NCBI RefSeq assembly: GCF_000429605.1
Contig: NZ_AUCE01000012.1
Span: 248,001-312,000, forward strand
Direction: 5' to 3'
From: Azonexus hydrophilus DSM 23864
Lineage (GTDB): Bacteria; Pseudomonadota; Gammaproteobacteria; Burkholderiales; Rhodocyclaceae
Length of the DNA: 64,000 nt
Under the pieces are notes generated by a model. The model was given only the letters and a program-made list of their open reading frames with translations. It ran no database searches and was not told where the DNA came from. How positions within the stretch are numbered: the first letter of the stretch is position 1; each line of letters opens with the position of its first letter. Positions 61,034 through 64,000 of the stretch are shown piece by piece. Position numbers and translations under genes: made by a program.

Positions 61034-63358
61034 ATGTCAATTGACATGAGTCAGTTTTACCAGGTCTTCTTCGAGGAATCGGAGGAGCATCTGGCTGCGA
61101 TGGAATCCCTGTTGCTCGATCTGGATATCGACAATCCGGATCTGGAGCAACTGAACGCCATCTTCCGGGCCGCCCATTCGATCAAGGGAAGCGCAGGCAC
61201 GTTCGGCTTCACCGATCTTGCCGAAACCACGCATATCCTGGAAAACCTGCTGGACCGTATCCGCAAGGCGGAGTTGCCGCTGCGCGCCGAGATGGTCGAT
61301 GCCTTTCTTGAAGCCGGCGATGTGCTGCGCAGCATGCTCGAAGCCCATCAGGGGCGCGGCACGGTTGATCCCGAGCTGGTAACGCAGATTTGCGGCCGTT
61401 TGCGCCAGCTCTCCGATGCGCCTGCGCCGGCCGCTGCATCCTCGCCGGAGGTGGCGCCGGTTGCGCCTGCCGATGACGAAGTTGCGGTCAGGATTCCCGA
61501 GGAAACCGGGCGACGGCTGTTCGACATCCAGTTCGTACCCACCGAAATTGCTGTCCAGGGCGTTGGCCTGGACAATCTGCTTGACGAATTGCGCTCGTTG
61601 GGTGAGTTGGTCATTGTCAGCCGCAGCGAAGCCGGCGATGAAAGCGCCGCTTACTGGGAATTGCGCCTGCTGACTGACAAGCCGCAGGAGGCTTTTGTCG
61701 ACCAGATCGATTTCATCGCCGAGAACGGCGCCTGGCGCATCACCGAAGATACTGCGGTGGCGGCCGATGGCTCGACGGCTTTCGGTTTTTTCCCCGATTC
61801 TCCGGGGCTGCCGGACGAGGCGCGCGGCTACGGCCTGTACGCGAATGCCGCCAAGGAAGAAGAGGCCTATGGTTTCTTCGAGCCCTTGCCGACCACGACG
61901 GTCGAGGATGAAGCTTACGGGTTCTTCGAGCCGCTGCCGACGGTAGCCACGGAGAAGAAGGACGACGACGCCGGCTACGGCTTTTTCGAACCGCTGCCGG
62001 TCGCTGCACCGGCACCGGCTGAACCGCCTGTGGCCATGGCCGAAGAGGGCGATGGCTTCGGTTTCTTCGCGCCGCTGACGCCGCCCGCACCAGTCGCGCC
62101 GCTGGTCGAGGTGGTCGCGCCCAAGCCTGTCCCGGCCCGTGCCGAGCGGCAAGCCAAGGCACCCGTCAGTGCGTCGGCGGACTCCTCGATCCGCGTCAGC
62201 ATCGAAAAGGTCGATCAGTTGATCAATCTGGTCGGCGAACTGGTGATCACCCAGGCGATGCTGCTGCAGACCTCGGCCCAGATGCAGGATGCTGCACCGG
62301 AGCGGCTGCTCAACGGGCTCACGCAACTGGAACGCAATACCCGCGACCTCCAGGAATCGGTGATGTCGATCCGGATGATGCCGATTTCCTTTGTCTTCTC
62401 GCGTTTCCCGCGGGTGGTTCGCGATCTGTCGGCCAAGCTCGGCAAGCAGGTCGAACTGAAGACGCTGGGTGAGACGACGGAACTGGACAAGAGCCTGATC
62501 GAGCGCATCACTGATCCGCTGACCCACTTGATCCGCAACAGTCTGGATCATGGCATCGAGTCGCCGGAAAAACGCATTGCCGCCGGCAAGAGCCCGACCG
62601 GGACGATTACGCTGAAGGCCTATCATCAGGGCGGCAACATCGTCATCGAAGTCGGTGACGACGGTGCCGGCCTGCCGCGTGACAAGATCCTGCAGAAGGC
62701 GCGCGAGCGCGGCTTGCCGGTTTCCGATCAGATGAGCGATCAGGAGGTGTTCAACCTGATCTTCGAAGCCGGCTTCTCGACTGCCGATCAAGTCACCGAT
62801 GTCTCGGGGCGCGGGGTCGGCATGGACGTTGTCCGCCGCAACATCCAGTCCATGGGCGGCCGTGTGGAAATCGACTCGATGCTCGGGATCGGTACCCGGA
62901 TGACGGTCCGTCTGCCGCTGACCCTGGCCATTCTCGACGGTATGTCGGTGGCGGTCGGCGACCAGATTTACATCCTGCCGCTGTCGTATGTCCTGGAATC
63001 GCTGCAGCCGTCGCCCGGTGACATCAAGACACTCTCCAACCAGGCACGGGTGGTCCAGGTGCGCGGCGAATACCTGCCGGTGGTCGTGCTGCACGAAATG
63101 TTCAATCTCAAGTCGGCGTGGACCGATTTCACCCAGGGGATCATGGTCGTACTCGATGCCGACGGCGCGCGCGTTGCCCTGTTCGTCGACGCCTTGCTCG
63201 GCCAGCACCAGGTCGTGATCAAGAGCCTGGAAGCCAATTACCGCAAGGTGCCGGGTGTCTCCGGCGCGACCATCATGGGCGATGGTCATGTGGCTTTGAT
63301 TCTCGATGTATCGGCCATCGCTGCGATGGCCAGGACAAGCATGCAGAAGGCCGGGTGA
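61034..63358 (+). CDS. cheA: Chemotaxis histidine kinase CheA with repeated YGFFEPLP-type motifs
   Basis: A 774-residue kinase. P1 (1-105) holds phospho-His48 in FRAAHSIKGSAG. A P2-like domain spans about 150-240. The linker (250-350) contains six short aromatic motifs: FGFFPDSP (250), YGLYANA (266), YGFFEPLP (279, 295, 315) and FGFFAPLT (342). P3 follows, then the P4 ATPase (HLIRNSLDHGIESPEKR near 500, VGDDGAGLPRD, FSTADQVTDVSGRGVGMDVV) and the P5 CheW-like domain. All kinase boxes are intact. It works with cheW and the receptor gene downstream. Confidence 0.95.
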   Translation: MSIDMSQFYQVFFEESEEHLAAMESLLLDLDIDNPDLEQLNAIFRAAHSIKGSAGTFGFTDLAETTHILENLLDRIRKAELPLRAEMVDAFLEAGDVLRSMLEAHQGRGTVDPELVTQICGRLRQLSDAPAPAAASSPEVAPVAPADDEVAVRIPEETGRRLFDIQFVPTEIAVQGVGLDNLLDELRSLGELVIVSRSEAGDESAAYWELRLLTDKPQEAFVDQIDFIAENGAWRITEDTAVAADGSTAFGFFPDSPGLPDEARGYGLYANAAKEEEAYGFFEPLPTTTVEDEAYGFFEPLPTVATEKKDDDAGYGFFEPLPVAAPAPAEPPVAMAEEGDGFGFFAPLTPPAPVAPLVEVVAPKPVPARAERQAKAPVSASADSSIRVSIEKVDQLINLVGELVITQAMLLQTSAQMQDAAPERLLNGLTQLERNTRDLQESVMSIRMMPISFVFSRFPRVVRDLSAKLGKQVELKTLGETTELDKSLIERITDPLTHLIRNSLDHGIESPEKRIAAGKSPTGTITLKAYHQGGNIVIEVGDDGAGLPRDKILQKARERGLPVSDQMSDQEVFNLIFEAGFSTADQVTDVSGRGVGMDVVRRNIQSMGGRVEIDSMLGIGTRMTVRLPLTLAILDGMSVAVGDQIYILPLSYVLESLQPSPGDIKTLSNQARVVQVRGEYLPVVVLHEMFNLKSAWTDFTQGIMVVLDADGARVALFVDALLGQHQVVIKSLEANYRKVPGVSGATIMGDGHVALILDVSAIAAMARTSMQKAG

Positions 63359-63379
63359 CCGGCAGATGAGGAGTTGATG

Positions 63380-63880
63380 ATGGAAGCCATGATTTCCGCA
63401 GGGGCGGCTGCCGGCGATGAAGCGCTGGTTGCCAGCGAGTTCCTGACCTTTACGCTGGGCAGCGAGGAGTACGCCATTGATATCCTGAAGGTTCAGGAAA
63501 TCCGTGGTTACGAGACGCCGACGCTGATTGCCAACGCACCGTCCTTCATCAAGGGCGTGATCAACCTGCGCGGCATCATCGTTCCCATCGTCGATCTGCG
63601 CATCAAGTTCCGCTTGGGCAAGGTCGAGTACACCCCGTTTACCGTGGTCATCATCCTCAACATCGCCGGGCGGGTCATCGGTGTCGTCGTCGATAGCGTC
63701 TCCGACGTGCTCTCGCTGACGCCTGCGCAAATCCGCCAGGCACCAGACTTCTCGGGCAGTTTTGATACCAAGTACATCGTCGGTCTGGCCAGTATCGAAG
63801 CGCGGATGCTGATCGTGACCGACATCGAACGCCTGATGACCAGCGCCGACATGGAGTTGATCGAGGCGGCTGCCGAGTGA
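63380..63880 (+). CDS. cheW: Chemotaxis coupling protein CheW
   Basis: A 166-residue Che[44 protein letters not shown] and [15 protein letters not shown] are the standard motifs. ATG 63380 has GGAG six bases upstream; ATG 63377 is also possible. It links CheA to receptors. Confidence 0.95.
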   Translation: MEAMISAGAAAGDEALVASEFLTFTLGSEEYAIDILKVQEIRGYETPTLIANAPSFIKGVINLRGIIVPIVDLRIKFRLGKVEYTPFTVVIILNIAGRVIGVVVDSVSDVLSLTPAQIRQAPDFSGSFDTKYIVGLASIEARMLIVTDIERLMTSADMELIEAAAE

Positions 63881-63902
63881 ACGGACGTTCCGGGAGAACG
63901 AA

Positions 63903-64000
63903 ATGTTGAATGTGCGCAATTTCAGGATAGGCAGCCGGCTGATCGCCACCACGCTTGGCGCACTGGCGCTGATGATCGCTTTCGTCGTGATTGCGCTGGT
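63903..64000 (+). CDS. Methyl-accepting chemotaxis protein, N-terminal fragment (cut by window end)
   Basis: Only the first 32 codons are present. They encode a basic start (LNVRNFRIGSRLI) and the first membrane helix (TTLGALALMIAFVVIAL), as in receptors of the Tar/Tsr-like class. GGGAG lies upstream. Its place after cheW supports the call. Confidence 0.75.
   Translation, partial: MLNVRNFRIGSRLIATTLGALALMIAFVVIAL

Noticed and set aside
61037-63952. 971-codon minus-strand open frame
   Set aside because: It is antisense to cheA and cheW, which have full domain and motif support. The translation is rich in Asp, Arg, His and Gln without any recognisable domain, as expected from the antisense of GC-rich codons.

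Overview
The window reads as a chromosomal segment of a Gram-negative betaproteobacterium, most likely a member of Rhodocyclales (Dechloromonas/Azonexus-like). This placement is inferred from gene content: a cbb3 oxidase cluster with its assembly genes, a short-form HisG, an Mla operon that includes mlaA, MSHA-type pilus genes, polar flagellar stator and chemotaxis genes, and high GC with dense gene packing. No rRNA, insertion sequence, prophage or CRISPR array was seen. One tRNA gene is present (Thr, anticodon CGT).

Layout. 1-9.5 kb (minus strand): a ten-gene, largely translationally coupled MSHA-type pseudopilus operon (secretin mshL, TPR protein, ATPase mshE, platform protein mshG, mshI/J/K-like genes, three pilin-like proteins). 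9.6-16.3 kb (plus): the phospholipid-trafficking operon mlaFEDACB, then an ABC-2 exporter pair, ibaG (BolA family) and murA, followed by cspA. 16.8-26.4 kb: histidine biosynthesis (hisG, hisD, a chromate-transporter pair, hisC on the opposite strand, hisBHAFIE), hinT and tatABC. 26.4-32.1 kb: a class II glutamine amidotransferase and a DegS-like protease (minus), a NIF3 protein, a FimV-N-like membrane protein, an FAH-family hydrolase and a MATE exporter. 32.2-35.3 kb: sucCD and an ornithine cyclodeaminase family gene. 35.4-39.3 kb: a signalling operon (PP2C phosphatase, FHA protein, metallo-beta-lactamase-fold phosphodiesterase, GAF/HD-GYP protein). 39.3-40.3 kb: two tandem type IV pilin genes, the first preceded by an 11-G tract. 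40.3-46.6 kb (minus): murJ, a PEBP protein, lapG, lapD and a CYTH-CHAD protein. 46.7-48.9 kb: tRNA-Thr, a diguanylate cyclase response regulator and a 3-hydroxyacyl-CoA dehydrogenase. 48.9-57.3 kb: ccoIS, ccoNOQP, ccoGH and a DUF3149-like microprotein. 57.4-64 kb: a TonB-like protein, a Nudix hydrolase, motAB, cheY, cheA, cheW and the start of a chemoreceptor gene.

How it works together. Two envelope-maintenance blocks (mla plus murA; murJ with lapGD) flank core metabolism. The cco block holds a complete high-affinity terminal oxidase with copper-loading and maturation factors, behind an FNR-type palindrome. Surface behaviour is well represented: an MSHA-like pilus, a tandem pilin pair, a c-di-GMP-controlled LapD/LapG switch, three c-di-GMP-related proteins (GGDEF, degenerate GGDEF-EAL, HD-GYP) and flagellar chemotaxis. 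The most unusual signals are the G11 tract abutting the start codon of one of two duplicated pilins that share sigma-54-like promoters, six short GFF-type repeats in the CheA linker, the PP2C/FHA/MBL/HD-GYP module, an MlaA without a lipid-attachment cysteine, and several rho-independent terminators embedded in or abutting the starts of downstream genes.
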